From assembly GCA_024653355.1 (NCBI GenBank), contig JANLFQ010000002.1, positions 1 through 64,000 on the forward strand: a stretch of DNA of 64,000 nucleotides. The letters are read 5' to 3'. Position 1 is the first letter of the stretch; the number at the start of each line of letters is the position of its first letter. This DNA is from a candidate division WOR-3 bacterium. GTDB taxonomy: Bacteria; Hydrothermota; Tepidihabitantia; Tepidihabitantales; Tepidihabitantaceae. The notes below the pieces were generated by a model that worked only from the letters and a program-made list of their open reading frames with translations, searched no databases and was not told the origin of the DNA. Shown here piece by piece: positions 8,835-17,535 of this stretch. The translations under genes and the position numbers were made by a program.

Positions 8835-10145
8835 ATGTTTCTGTCCCGTCGCTGGCTGGCTTTTCTTGCCCTCTTTCTCCTTTCGCTCTTCAACGGCGTT
8901 GCCCTTGCGGGTAGTGCTGACAGCATCGCTGCCGTCGTCGGCAATAAAATCATCCTGGAAAGTGAAGTCCAGCAACTGATGACCTACCTGCGGCTGATGA
9001 GCGGCGACACTATTACCGATGACAGCTTGCTCCGGACGAGCGTCCTGCGTCGCCTGCTGGATGAAGCGCTCCTATCAGAACAGGCGGAACAGGAATCGAT
9101 TGATGTCACCCGGGAAGAAATCGCCGCCGGGGTTACCGAAAACCTCAACTCTTTAAAAGAGCGCTTCGCCACGGAGGCTGAGTTCCGGCAGACTCTTGCT
9201 GCTGAGGGCTTAACCGAGAAGCAGCTCCGCGACCGAATAAGTAAGGAGGTACGGCGCAACCTCCTTGCCCGCAAACTACTCGAAAAGGAAGGGCTCACCC
9301 AGATTTACATCTCGCCCGCTGAAGCGGAACAGTTCTACAACACCCATAAAGATTCAATCGCCCGCGTTCCCGGCAGGGTAGAACTGAGCCACATCCTTAT
9401 CGCCCTGAAACCCTCGGATTCTGCCGAAGCCAGTGCTGCCCAGCGTGCCCAAGATGTTTTGAACTTAATTGCCCGGGGCGGCGATTTTGCTACCCTCGCC
9501 CGCTCTTTCTCCGAAGACAAAAAGACCGTGGCGCGAGGCGGCGACTGGGGTTGGCAGGACACCAACGCCATCCCCTGGGAGTTCAAACTGGTGCTCAATC
9601 AATTGCAATACGGACAGGTTTCTCCGCCCTTTCGCATTCGTTCGGGATACTGCATCGTCCAATTAACCGAGAGGAGTAAAAACCGGCTCCGTTTTCGTTC
9701 AATCTTAATCGCCGTTCCTATCACACGCGCAGATACCCTCCGCGCCTTATCAACCGCCCGCAAGATAAAAAATATGCTCAAACAGGGTGTACCATTTGAA
9801 TCCCTTGCCCGGCGTTACTCGGACGACCCCGAGACCGCTAAAGAGGGAGGCTATCTCGGAACATTTTACCTCGATGGTCTGATGCCACCGTTTGACCAAG
9901 TTATTACCCAGCTTGACTCCGGTGCGGTCAGCGAACCGGTACTTTCCGAACACGGTTTTCACATCATCAAACTCCTTAATAAAGAACCCACCCGCACCCT
10001 CTCTTTTCTCGAAATTCAGGATGCAATACGCAACTACCTGTATGAACAGCGTTTTGCGGAACGGTTACGGCAATACCTTGACCGGGTGGAACGGAACATC
10101 TATGTTGAAGTCAAGGGTACGAGGCGACAAGTTAACGCTCCTTGA
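8835..10145 (+). CDS. surA: Periplasmic chaperone SurA (peptidyl-prolyl isomerase)
   Basis: 436 aa, close to the length of E. coli SurA (428). Signal peptide residues 1-25. The SurA N-terminal domain (ADSIAAVVGNKIILESEVQQ) is typical, followed by two parvulin domains: about 178-275 (VELSHILIA, RGGDFATLARSFSEDK, GGDWGW) and about 285-385 (GVPFESLARRYSDDPETAKEGGYLG, SEHGFHIIKLL). It escorts unfolded outer-membrane proteins to the assembly machinery. Last gene of the parvulin operon. Its TGA stop lies inside the -35 box of the next promoter. Confidence 0.93.
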   Translation: MFLSRRWLAFLALFLLSLFNGVALAGSADSIAAVVGNKIILESEVQQLMTYLRLMSGDTITDDSLLRTSVLRRLLDEALLSEQAEQESIDVTREEIAAGVTENLNSLKERFATEAEFRQTLAAEGLTEKQLRDRISKEVRRNLLARKLLEKEGLTQIYISPAEAEQFYNTHKDSIARVPGRVELSHILIALKPSDSAEASAAQRAQDVLNLIARGGDFATLARSFSEDKKTVARGGDWGWQDTNAIPWEFKLVLNQLQYGQVSPPFRIRSGYCIVQLTERSKNRLRFRSILIAVPITRADTLRALSTARKIKNMLKQGVPFESLARRYSDDPETAKEGGYLGTFYLDGLMPPFDQVITQLDSGAVSEPVLSEHGFHIIKLLNKEPTRTLSFLEIQDAIRNYLYEQRFAERLRQYLDRVERNIYVEVKGTRRQVNAP

Positions 10146-10171
10146 CACAATGTCAGTTAACATTTTATAAT
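10142..10171 (+). promoter_or_regulatory. Promoter of the second propeller lipoprotein gene, overlapping the surA stop codon
   Basis: TTGACA (10142-10147) and TATAAT (10166-10171), spacer 18 bp. The TGA stop codon of surA is the TGA within the -35 hexamer. AAAGGAGGA lies downstream of the predicted start. Confidence 0.6.
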
Positions 10172-10188
10172 AAAATAAAGGAGGACCA

Positions 10189-12315
10189 ATGGGAAAAAAG
10201 AGCGTCTTGGCAGTGGTCCTGATGGCGGTTATCGTCATCGGCGTTGGCTGCCGTAATAAACCACCTCAAATACCGGTAAAACCAATTGGTACCGCGCTCG
10301 TCAACCTTGGGGACACCGCGCAGTATCGTTCGGTAACCACCGACCCCAATCGTGACCGGATTCTTTACATCTGGGACTGGGGTGATGGAAAGTTTGACAC
10401 CTCTGCCCTGCTGCCGTCGGGCGACACCATTGTTGCCCGCCATCTCTGGGAGGCAATCGGAACCTATCCGGTGCGCGTCCGGGCTAAAGATGACAAAGGT
10501 AACTTCAGCGCCGAATGGAGTGACACGCTGCTTGTTCAGGTAATTCTCGGAGAAAATCTGCCCCCGGTTATTGGTGCGCCAATTGGTCCGGACTCGGGCT
10601 GGGTTGGCGAATGGCAGATTTTCAAAGCGGTGGCAACCGACCCGAATGGCGATTCGGTCAGGATAAAGTTCCTCTGGGACGAAGGTCAGACCTCATTGTT
10701 GAGCCCGCTTGTTGCCTCAGGTGATACGGTCACCGATTCGGTGAAGTACTTCTATCGGGGGATAAAGAACATCCGCTGTGTCGCCTGGGACAAAACCGGC
10801 CTGATTTCTGACACCTCACCGGTGAAGGTGTTCACCGCACTACAGACAAACACCGCACCGCCGGCACCAACCCTTCGAGGACCAAACCGGGGAATCGCCA
10901 GCGGTCCTTACTACCGATTCTATGCTCGGACCATTGACCCGCAAGGCGACCGGGTGCGTTATAAATTCATCTGGGGTGATGGCCGAGAATCAGAGTGGAC
11001 CCCATTCCAGACCAGCGGTGGTATCGGAATGGACTCGGTTCGCTTCACCCAGACCGGAACCTATAGAATCCGGGCAATCGCTCAGGACTCACTGGGCTTG
11101 GTGTCCGAAACTTCAGCGGTAAAGTCGTTTACTGTGGTCGGTGAAGGAGAACTGTTGTGGGGCTTACCCGCTGAAGAGTTTGTCTCATCGCCTGCCTTCG
11201 GTCAGGCGGTTCGGGGTAGTGAATTTCGTCCTGCTCTAATCGTCGGCGGCACCGATGAGCGGCTTTACGCCTACGACCCCTATCAGGCAGAAACGCTGTT
11301 TGTCTCGGCAGAAGGTGTCGGCACCTGGGAAGAATTTCTCTCGTCACCGGCAATCGGTCCTGACGGCACAATCTACATTGGAAATGAAAATGGCCGCTTT
11401 TACGCCTTTAACACCAGCGGCAACATCAAGTGGGGATTCCCGGACACATTGACCCAGAACGCCTTCTCCGGTTCCGCCGCGGTTGATGGCAACATAATCT
11501 ACATCGCCGGGGAAGATAAAACCCTGCGCAAACTTCAGGACAACGGCACATCCTGGACCGAAATCTGGAACTCCCCCTTGCCAACCGACGCTAACTCTTC
11601 GCCGGTTATCCTGCCCGATGGCCGCGTGGTAGTGGTTGATGACTCCGGGTATGTGACTTGTGTTTCCGCAAACGGTAGCTTGTCCTGGCAGACCCTGCTT
11701 GACGCCGGCGTCACATCCTCGCCGGCCGTTGACCAAAACGGCAACATCTACATCGGCACCGACCAGGGCGACCTGATTTCCCTCACATCAGATGGTAACC
11801 GGCGCTGGACCTACCATGTTTCCGGTGAGTTCAACGACATCAACTCCTCACCAGTTATCGATAACGACGGTAACATCTATTTCGGCTGCGAGAATGGCCG
11901 GGTGTATAAACTCAATCCGGCCGGTTCCTTTGAATGGGATTGTGAGGTCTGGCCCAATGCGTCGTTGAGCAGTACTCCGCTACTCACCGCCGATGGCGTC
12001 CTCTACATTGCGGGCGCCGCCGACACTACAACCGAGAAAATCGCCGCCATCAACATCAACAACGGCACTAAACTGTGGGAAACAACTTTGACATTATCTA
12101 CTGACCATAAAGGCTCTGGTTCAAAACCCCGGCGTTTGTTCATCGACCTGTTCCCATCGCCGGTGCTCGACCAGTACGGTATCATCTACATCGCTACCAC
12201 CCGTGGCATATTTGCGGTTGCCGGGCGGCCTAACGGTTATCTAATGCCCAGCGCCTGGCCGATGTTCCGCCATGACATCCGTCACACCGGCAAATTCGGC
12301 GCCTTCCGACGCTAA
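10189..12315 (+). CDS. Lipoprotein with three PKD-like domains and PQQ-type beta-propeller
   Basis: 708 aa. Lipoprotein signal peptide with lipobox IGVGC (Cys21). Three PKD-like modules occupy about residues 25-120, 125-220 and 225-320 (YIWDWGDGKFDTS, FLWDEGQTS and FIWGDGRESEW are the matching strands). A propeller of repeated 'SSPAIGPDGTIYIGNENGRFYAFNTSG' type blades follows to the C-terminus (WPMFRHDIRHTGKFG). It is a larger paralogue of the protein at 4690, and the two flank the SurA operon. Shine-Dalgarno AAAGGAGGA. Own promoter and own terminator, so it is a single-gene unit. Probable envelope scaffold or sensor; ligand unknown. Confidence 0.85.
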   Translation: MGKKSVLAVVLMAVIVIGVGCRNKPPQIPVKPIGTALVNLGDTAQYRSVTTDPNRDRILYIWDWGDGKFDTSALLPSGDTIVARHLWEAIGTYPVRVRAKDDKGNFSAEWSDTLLVQVILGENLPPVIGAPIGPDSGWVGEWQIFKAVATDPNGDSVRIKFLWDEGQTSLLSPLVASGDTVTDSVKYFYRGIKNIRCVAWDKTGLISDTSPVKVFTALQTNTAPPAPTLRGPNRGIASGPYYRFYARTIDPQGDRVRYKFIWGDGRESEWTPFQTSGGIGMDSVRFTQTGTYRIRAIAQDSLGLVSETSAVKSFTVVGEGELLWGLPAEEFVSSPAFGQAVRGSEFRPALIVGGTDERLYAYDPYQAETLFVSAEGVGTWEEFLSSPAIGPDGTIYIGNENGRFYAFNTSGNIKWGFPDTLTQNAFSGSAAVDGNIIYIAGEDKTLRKLQDNGTSWTEIWNSPLPTDANSSPVILPDGRVVVVDDSGYVTCVSANGSLSWQTLLDAGVTSSPAVDQNGNIYIGTDQGDLISLTSDGNRRWTYHVSGEFNDINSSPVIDNDGNIYFGCENGRVYKLNPAGSFEWDCEVWPNASLSSTPLLTADGVLYIAGAADTTTEKIAAININNGTKLWETTLTLSTDHKGSGSKPRRLFIDLFPSPVLDQYGIIYIATTRGIFAVAGRPNGYLMPSAWPMFRHDIRHTGKFGAFRR

Positions 12316-12334
12316 AACCAAGCCTTGAAACATT

Positions 12335-12366
12335 GGGGGATGGTTTAACCATCCCCCTTTATTTTT
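12335..12366 (+). terminator. Rho-independent terminator after the second propeller lipoprotein gene
   Basis: Stem GGGGGATGG / CCATCCCCC with a short T/A loop, then TTTATTTTT. The stem core is nearly the same as in the terminator at 6529. It lies between convergent genes and overlaps the last codon of the DUF5916 gene. Confidence 0.88.
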
Positions 12367-14500
12367 AGATGTTGAACAGATAACGGAGTTTGACCACCTG
12401 AATTAGTTTCAAGCCACCCGCCGCATCCCGGCTCCAGTTTACCGCAAAGTAAAAATGGGAGCGGGGCCGAAACTGCCAGGTGTAAAGCCCAAAAAGCGAC
12501 CAGGTGTTCCAGAACGATGTCAATTGGCTGTCGTAGCCCCGTACCAGTTCGCCACTCAGCCGCAAAGAAGACTTGGCAGAAAAACTGTATTCGGCGTAGG
12601 GACGGATAATCATCGTTGCATCGCGAGGCAAGTCAAACCTGCCACCGCTGTCCGCCTCGGCAACGACCGAGTTGCTGAGAGTTGTTACCAGCCGGTCGCC
12701 AATCCGGGCTTTAATAGCCCAGCCACCTTCTGCCGTAGGCGCGATTACTTCCCGGCGATAGTTTGCCGACCGGCTCTCGTAATTAAACCAAAGATTGAAA
12801 CTGATTGCTTTTGATTCATCAGTACCGGCGTAGCCGCCGACATATGCCTTTTGATACCAGCGTCCCATGTCCCGCGACCGCCCCGAACCAACCCAGCACC
12901 CGGCGTAATGGTTGTTCTGAAACTGACTATTCCAGTTGACAAAACCCATTCCGGCAAAACCCGGGTCCGAATCGCCCCACTCGCGCTGAACTTCTACTCC
13001 TGGAGTTAAGGTTGCTGAAACCAATGTGCCCCGGTTGTAAAAAGCCGGACCGGCATAGGCGCTGATATACTGACCGCGCCAGGTCGTATAACCCGGTCCA
13101 TTCATATTGAACTCCGGCTGAATCTGCCGGTAGACAAAGTTGCCAACAAGGGAACGGGAACGATACCCAACTTCAGTTGACAACGCCCAGTCAAAACTGT
13201 CACCCCACTGACTTCCGGCAAGGAAAATTCGGCTATCTAACCCTCCTTTACGCAAGATGCCGTCAATCGCCCCACCGTGATTGGAATAGATTGGGTTGTC
13301 TTTACCCGCATAGAGCAACCCGACCTCCGAGTTGCCCAGAACCTGACGCCGGAGCGCCAGGACCGAGTACAGACTCGTTGGTTCATCCTGACAAACACCG
13401 GTAACCGCCGCCAGCGCGCCGATTTGTCCAAAAGCGAACCGGTCGGTGTACTTGACCCCTCCTAAAATTGGTACCACGGCACCGCTGGATAGCGGCTTGC
13501 CAATGCGCCGGGAGTAAAACAACTTTATCGGCTGACTGCTGCCCCCAAAGGTTTCTACCGCCTCGGTGAAAAACGGCCGGCGCTCACTGAGCCACAGCTC
13601 ATACCGGGACAGATTCACCTGATACGGGTCGGCTTCAATCTGAGCAAAATCGGGCAATGCGGTCAGTTGAATGCTGGCACTGGCTGTTGGAAAGTAGGCA
13701 CCGTCAAAACCCAGTGCCCCTTGCAACCGGTCTTCCCATCCTGTTGCCTCCTGCCCGGTCTTCTCCTGACGCACCAGACCCACCGGGTACAGTTCAAGAT
13801 GCAACCCCTGGTGGGCAGGTTTGATCCCCTTGAGCCGTCCCATTCTTGACACCTTGAACCCGGTCCGCTCATGCTCTGCCCAGAAAGCCATCTCACCTTT
13901 CCCAACAAATCGCCGGGCAAAGTCGATACCCCACTCATCGGCACTCGGATAATAACGGAGTGTCTTAAACGGAATCACCATCTCCACCCCATAACCCCAG
14001 GAAAAACGCTGTACCGCGGACCACCAGACACCTTCCCAGGATTCAAACACTGCGCCGTCAGCAATTCCCCGGTAACTTGACTCCACGCCGTTAAAATCGA
14101 CGCTAAAACTGTAACAGGTGGTGCGGTCGCGAAATGTGTCAAGGCGCAAGCGTACCCCATCGGCATCTTCGCTCAACCGGTCGTGAACCTGCGTCATATC
14201 CGAAACCGCACACCGAAACGCCACATAGATATTTTCTTCATCATAAAGCAAATAAACGGTTGTCGCTTCACTTGCCGGCTTTCCCGCTTCGGGTCTCTGC
14301 TGGACAAAACCGTAAGCCGAATCTGCTCTGGTCCAGAGCTCTTCGAGGACGCCGTCGATAACCGGTCGGGTTGTTGTGTACCGTGCCTCCAGGACCCGCT
14401 CGGCACCCAACGCCCCGCCCAAAATAACCGCTGAAGAACACAGGACGCTGAAAACGCAAATGAAAAAATGCGTCGCGCGTGGACCGATTAACTTGCGCAT
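12365..14500 (-). CDS. Outer-membrane protein with CBM9-like N-terminus (DUF5916 family)
   Basis: 711 aa. Signal peptide about residues 1-33. Residues about 38-215 form a carbohydrate-binding-module-9-like domain (PVIDGVLEELWTRADS, YDEENIYVAFRC, VEMVIPFKTLRY). The remaining 480 residues match DUF5916, a predicted outer-membrane barrel; the hallmark is NLSRYELWLSERRPFF. Alternating aromatic and polar strands continue to the C-terminus, which ends YLFNI. Family members are common in Bacteroidetes and candidate phyla; substrate unknown. No clear Shine-Dalgarno or promoter was found, and the gene starts 37 nt after pyrC, so it may be read through from the pyr operon. Confidence 0.85.
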   Translation of the reverse strand: MRKLIGPRATHFFICVFSVLCSSAVILGGALGAERVLEARYTTTRPVIDGVLEELWTRADSAYGFVQQRPEAGKPASEATTVYLLYDEENIYVAFRCAVSDMTQVHDRLSEDADGVRLRLDTFRDRTTCYSFSVDFNGVESSYRGIADGAVFESWEGVWWSAVQRFSWGYGVEMVIPFKTLRYYPSADEWGIDFARRFVGKGEMAFWAEHERTGFKVSRMGRLKGIKPAHQGLHLELYPVGLVRQEKTGQEATGWEDRLQGALGFDGAYFPTASASIQLTALPDFAQIEADPYQVNLSRYELWLSERRPFFTEAVETFGGSSQPIKLFYSRRIGKPLSSGAVVPILGGVKYTDRFAFGQIGALAAVTGVCQDEPTSLYSVLALRRQVLGNSEVGLLYAGKDNPIYSNHGGAIDGILRKGGLDSRIFLAGSQWGDSFDWALSTEVGYRSRSLVGNFVYRQIQPEFNMNGPGYTTWRGQYISAYAGPAFYNRGTLVSATLTPGVEVQREWGDSDPGFAGMGFVNWNSQFQNNHYAGCWVGSGRSRDMGRWYQKAYVGGYAGTDESKAISFNLWFNYESRSANYRREVIAPTAEGGWAIKARIGDRLVTTLSNSVVAEADSGGRFDLPRDATMIIRPYAEYSFSAKSSLRLSGELVRGYDSQLTSFWNTWSLFGLYTWQFRPRSHFYFAVNWSRDAAGGLKLIQVVKLRYLFNI

Positions 14501-14537
14501 TATTGAATTGCTTGCCTACCGCACTATCTATCTGTAT

Positions 14538-15812
14538 TTACTGATTTAATCTAAAACTTTCCCCGAGCAGGGTTGCTATCACCCGCCCGCGCAACTTCTT
14601 TCCTAACCAGGGGGTGTTGTGGGAGCGGGAAACAATCTTCTCTTCGGTGAGAATCCAGGTCGCCTCCGTGTCAAGGACAACAAGGTTCGCCTCCGCCTCC
14701 GGCACAATCCGCGGTGGCTCAACACCCAGAATCTGTGCCGGCACAACCGTCAACCGGGCAATCAGTTCGGGCAGGGTAAGCGTTTTTTTCACAACCAGCG
14801 TCTCGTAAAGAACACTGAAAGCGGTCTCAAATCCAATTATGCCGCTCGCTGCGGCGCTAAACTCCTTATCTTTGTCTTCCGGAGAATGGGGCGCATGGTC
14901 GGTGGCAATCGCATCGATCGTACCATCAATCAACGCCCGGACAAGTGCCTTTCGGTCCGCTTCGCTCCGCAAGGGCGGATTAACCTTGTAATTGGTATCA
15001 AACTGATTGAGCTGTTCAACGGTCAGTGCTAAGTAGTGGGGACAGGTTTCGGCAGTGACCGCAATGCCCCGTGCCTTTGCCCAGCGCAGCACCTCAACCG
15101 TCTCCGCACTGGAAACATGACAGATGTGCAGTCGGGCGTGCGTCAGATGGGCAAGGAGAATGTCCCGCATCGCGGCAATCGCCTCGCCAACACCGGGCGC
15201 TCCGGCTAACCCCAAACGGGTGCTAACCACTCCTTCATCCGCCAGTTCTGAAACCAGTTCCGGTACCTCACAGTGGGACATCACCAGTAAGTCAAAAGTC
15301 TTGGCATACTCCAGAATCCGGCGAAACAACCCAACATCACTCACCCAGGAACCGTCATCAGAAATCGCCCTTGCCCCAGCCTGCCACATCCCGCCCAGTT
15401 CTGCCAGTTCTTTACCCTGCCGGCCCTTTGTGCAACAGCCTACTGGAATGACCCGTGCCGCATCTGCTGTTCTTGCCGCTTCCAGTTCAAACCGCACCAG
15501 CGCCTCGGAATCTATCGGCGGCGTCGTATTGGGCATCGGGCAAATCTGGGTCCAGCCACCGGCAAATGCTGCCCGGCACCCGGAAGCGATACTCTCCTTT
15601 TGCTCTTCACCCGGCTGGCGCAGATGACAGTGCAGGTCAATGAAGCCCGGTGCCAGATACCGGTTACGGCAGTCAATCTTTTCCGCATCCGCCGCCCGCA
15701 GATTGCGCCCTACCGCCTTGATTCTGCCGTCTTCGATCAGGACATCGGCAACCCTGACCGTGCCTTTCAACGGGTCAATAACCCGACCGCCCGTAAAAAG
15801 CCGCCGGCTCAT
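14538..15812 (-). CDS. pyrC: Dihydroorotase
   Basis: 424 aa. Amidohydrolase that closes N-carbamoyl-aspartate to dihydroorotate in pyrimidine synthesis. Metal-binding signatures are visible: DLHCHLRQPGEEQKES (first His pair) and ATDHAPHSPEDK (late Asp/His). Length and motifs fit the class I bacterial enzyme. The start ATG overlaps the pyrB stop by 4 nt (ATGA), so translation is coupled. Last gene of the 76aa-pyrR-pyrB-pyrC unit. Confidence 0.96.
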   Translation of the reverse strand: MSRRLFTGGRVIDPLKGTVRVADVLIEDGRIKAVGRNLRAADAEKIDCRNRYLAPGFIDLHCHLRQPGEEQKESIASGCRAAFAGGWTQICPMPNTTPPIDSEALVRFELEAARTADAARVIPVGCCTKGRQGKELAELGGMWQAGARAISDDGSWVSDVGLFRRILEYAKTFDLLVMSHCEVPELVSELADEGVVSTRLGLAGAPGVGEAIAAMRDILLAHLTHARLHICHVSSAETVEVLRWAKARGIAVTAETCPHYLALTVEQLNQFDTNYKVNPPLRSEADRKALVRALIDGTIDAIATDHAPHSPEDKDKEFSAAASGIIGFETAFSVLYETLVVKKTLTLPELIARLTVVPAQILGVEPPRIVPEAEANLVVLDTEATWILTEEKIVSRSHNTPWLGKKLRGRVIATLLGESFRLNQ

Positions 15813-16750
15813 TTTGCCTCCTCACTCAAAATGCCCCGCTTCCGGGCGAGCAGATAAAAAACCGCCATCCGCACCGCAACACCGTTCTTCACCTGATTCA
15901 TAATCAATGTCTGGGGCAGTTCCCGCACATCGTAGTCCATCTCAACACCCCAGTTTACCGGTCCGGGATGAATGATAACCGTCTCCGGATTCAACTTCGC
16001 CAGCCGCTCCCGGGTTAAACCGTAAAACTGGCGATACTCACGCAGACTGGGGATAAAGTTTGCCGTCATCCGTTCCGTCTGCAGCCGTAGCATATTGACA
16101 ACATCCACCTCGGACAAAATCCGGTCCAGATGATAGAAAACCTCGCAACCCAGTTCCTCAATACCCGCGGGCAGAAGGGTTGGTGGTCCACAGACCGCAA
16201 CCTGCGCACCCAACTTGTTCAAAAGCAGGATGTTGGACCTTGCCACCCGGGAATGGGCGATATCGCCGACAATCAACACCCGCTTGCCTTCCAGTGTTCC
16301 AAAATGCTCCAGGAGTGTAAACGCATCGAGCAGTGCCTGGGTCGGATGCTCGTGGCACCCATCACCGGCATTGACCACAAAACAGGAGACGCGTCGCGCC
16401 AGGAAATGGGGCACGCCGGCAACACTGTGCCGGACAACAATCCCATCGACCCGCATCGCTTCAATATTGGCGACCGTATCAAGAATACTTTCCCCCTTCT
16501 TGACCGCTGAAGCACCAACCGCAAAGTTGAGGCACTGTGCCGAGAGCCGGCTTGCCGCCAGGTTAAAAGAGGTTATCGTGCGGGTTGATGGTTCAAAGAA
16601 CAGGTTGACAATCGCCTTACCCCGCAGCACCGGCACAATCGGAATCGGTCGGTCCAGCACCTCGCGAAACCGCCGCGCCTGTTCGAGAATCGCCTGAATT
16701 TCTTCCCGCGTCAGTTCGGCAATCCCGAGCAGATGTTTGAGTCCTGCCAT
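15809..16750 (-). CDS. pyrB: Aspartate carbamoyltransferase, catalytic subunit
   Basis: 313 aa. Joins carbamoyl phosphate to aspartate, the committed pyrimidine step. The carbamoyl-phosphate loop FFEPSTRTITSF, the active-site HPTQALLD and the HPGPVNWGVEMD motif are all present. Length matches the bacterial catalytic chain. No pyrI regulatory subunit gene is next to it; the adjacent pyrR suggests control through PyrR instead. It begins right after the pyrR stop with no gap. Confidence 0.97.
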   Translation of the reverse strand: MAGLKHLLGIAELTREEIQAILEQARRFREVLDRPIPIVPVLRGKAIVNLFFEPSTRTITSFNLAASRLSAQCLNFAVGASAVKKGESILDTVANIEAMRVDGIVVRHSVAGVPHFLARRVSCFVVNAGDGCHEHPTQALLDAFTLLEHFGTLEGKRVLIVGDIAHSRVARSNILLLNKLGAQVAVCGPPTLLPAGIEELGCEVFYHLDRILSEVDVVNMLRLQTERMTANFIPSLREYRQFYGLTRERLAKLNPETVIIHPGPVNWGVEMDYDVRELPQTLIMNQVKNGVAVRMAVFYLLARKRGILSEEAK

Positions 16751-17269
16751 TTACTCCTTCCGGATTAATACCACCTCATCATGCCCGTCAACCTCTTTCA
16801 GGTAAATATCAACAATATCATCACGCCGGGTTTCAATCTTCCGCCCAACAAAGTCAGGCTGAATCGGCAGTTCGCGATGACCCCGGTCAATCAACACCAG
16901 AAGTTGCACCGCCCGGGGCCGGCCAAAATCAAGTAACTCGGTCAGCGCTGCCCGTACCGTGCGCCCGGTAAAAATCACATCGTCCACGAGAACAACCGTT
17001 TTATCATTGATATCGAACTCGATGTTTGAGCCGCGCACAATCGGTGTCTCTGCCACCAGCTGCAAATCGTCGCGGTAAAGGGTGATGTCGATCGAACCCA
17101 CCGGGACATTGCCCAAACCAACCGCAATGCGCTGTGCCAGCGGTACCCCGCGGCGCTGAATACCAACCAGCAGCAAATCCCCCTGGTCCTTATTGCTCCG
17201 CGCCACCGCGGCGGTCAGGTTGCGCACCAGCGCACCAATCTCTGCCGCGGAAAGGAGCCGCCGCTTCAT
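16751..17269 (-). CDS. pyrR: PyrR, pyrimidine regulator / uracil phosphoribosyltransferase
   Basis: 172 aa, the usual PyrR length. The PRPP-binding motif VVLVDDVIFTGRTVRAAL and the PyrR-specific VLIDRGHRELPIQPDFVGR are clear. In other bacteria PyrR binds pyr mRNA leaders with UMP and promotes attenuation, and it has weak UPRTase activity. I could not find a PyrR-type leader hairpin ahead of this operon, so its target here is unclear. The start overlaps the 76-aa gene by 4 nt. Confidence 0.96.
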   Translation of the reverse strand: MKRRLLSAAEIGALVRNLTAAVARSNKDQGDLLLVGIQRRGVPLAQRIAVGLGNVPVGSIDITLYRDDLQLVAETPIVRGSNIEFDINDKTVVLVDDVIFTGRTVRAALTELLDFGRPRAVQLLVLIDRGHRELPIQPDFVGRKIETRRDDIVDIYLKEVDGHDEVVLIRKE

Positions 17270-17496
17270 TTTAAAAGCAGTGCCAGCGGCACGAGTACAC
17301 AGTAGCCTAAAACCAATAGAATCGGCGCCAGCGTAATCGAACCCTGTGCCAGGGTGATAAAGCCCACGACAATCGTTACCAGGCCGGCACCCAACAGCGC
17401 ATAGTTCTTTTTCGTCAACTTCAACTCCGGTGCCGGCGGCGTTTTGACCGCTGGTGCCACCTTCGCCTTTTGACTCTTCTCACTTTTCCGTTTCAT
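17266..17496 (-). CDS. Small two-helix membrane protein (DUF3098-like)
   Basis: 76 aa. A basic, Pro/Lys-rich N-terminus (residues 1-28) is followed by two hydrophobic helices (about 33-50 and 54-75). The 'KKNYALLGAGLVTIVVGFITL' type segment resembles DUF3098 proteins. First gene of the pyr operon; its stop overlaps the pyrR start. Function unknown. The ATG is preceded by GCGGAGAAG. Confidence 0.7.
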   Translation of the reverse strand: MKRKSEKSQKAKVAPAVKTPPAPELKLTKKNYALLGAGLVTIVVGFITLAQGSITLAPILLVLGYCVLVPLALLLK

Positions 17497-17507
17497 CTTC
17501 TCCGCTC

Positions 17508-17535
17508 ATCATATTCAGCCCGCACTTAAAGTCAA
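17508..17535 (-). promoter_or_regulatory. Promoter of the pyr operon, overlapping the stop codon of the upstream gene
   Basis: Minus strand TTGACT (17535-17530), 16-bp spacer, TATGAT (17513-17508). The transcript would begin only a few nt before the 76-aa gene, leaving no room for an attenuator ahead of that gene. The TGA stop of the PH-like gene is part of the -35 box. Confidence 0.6.
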
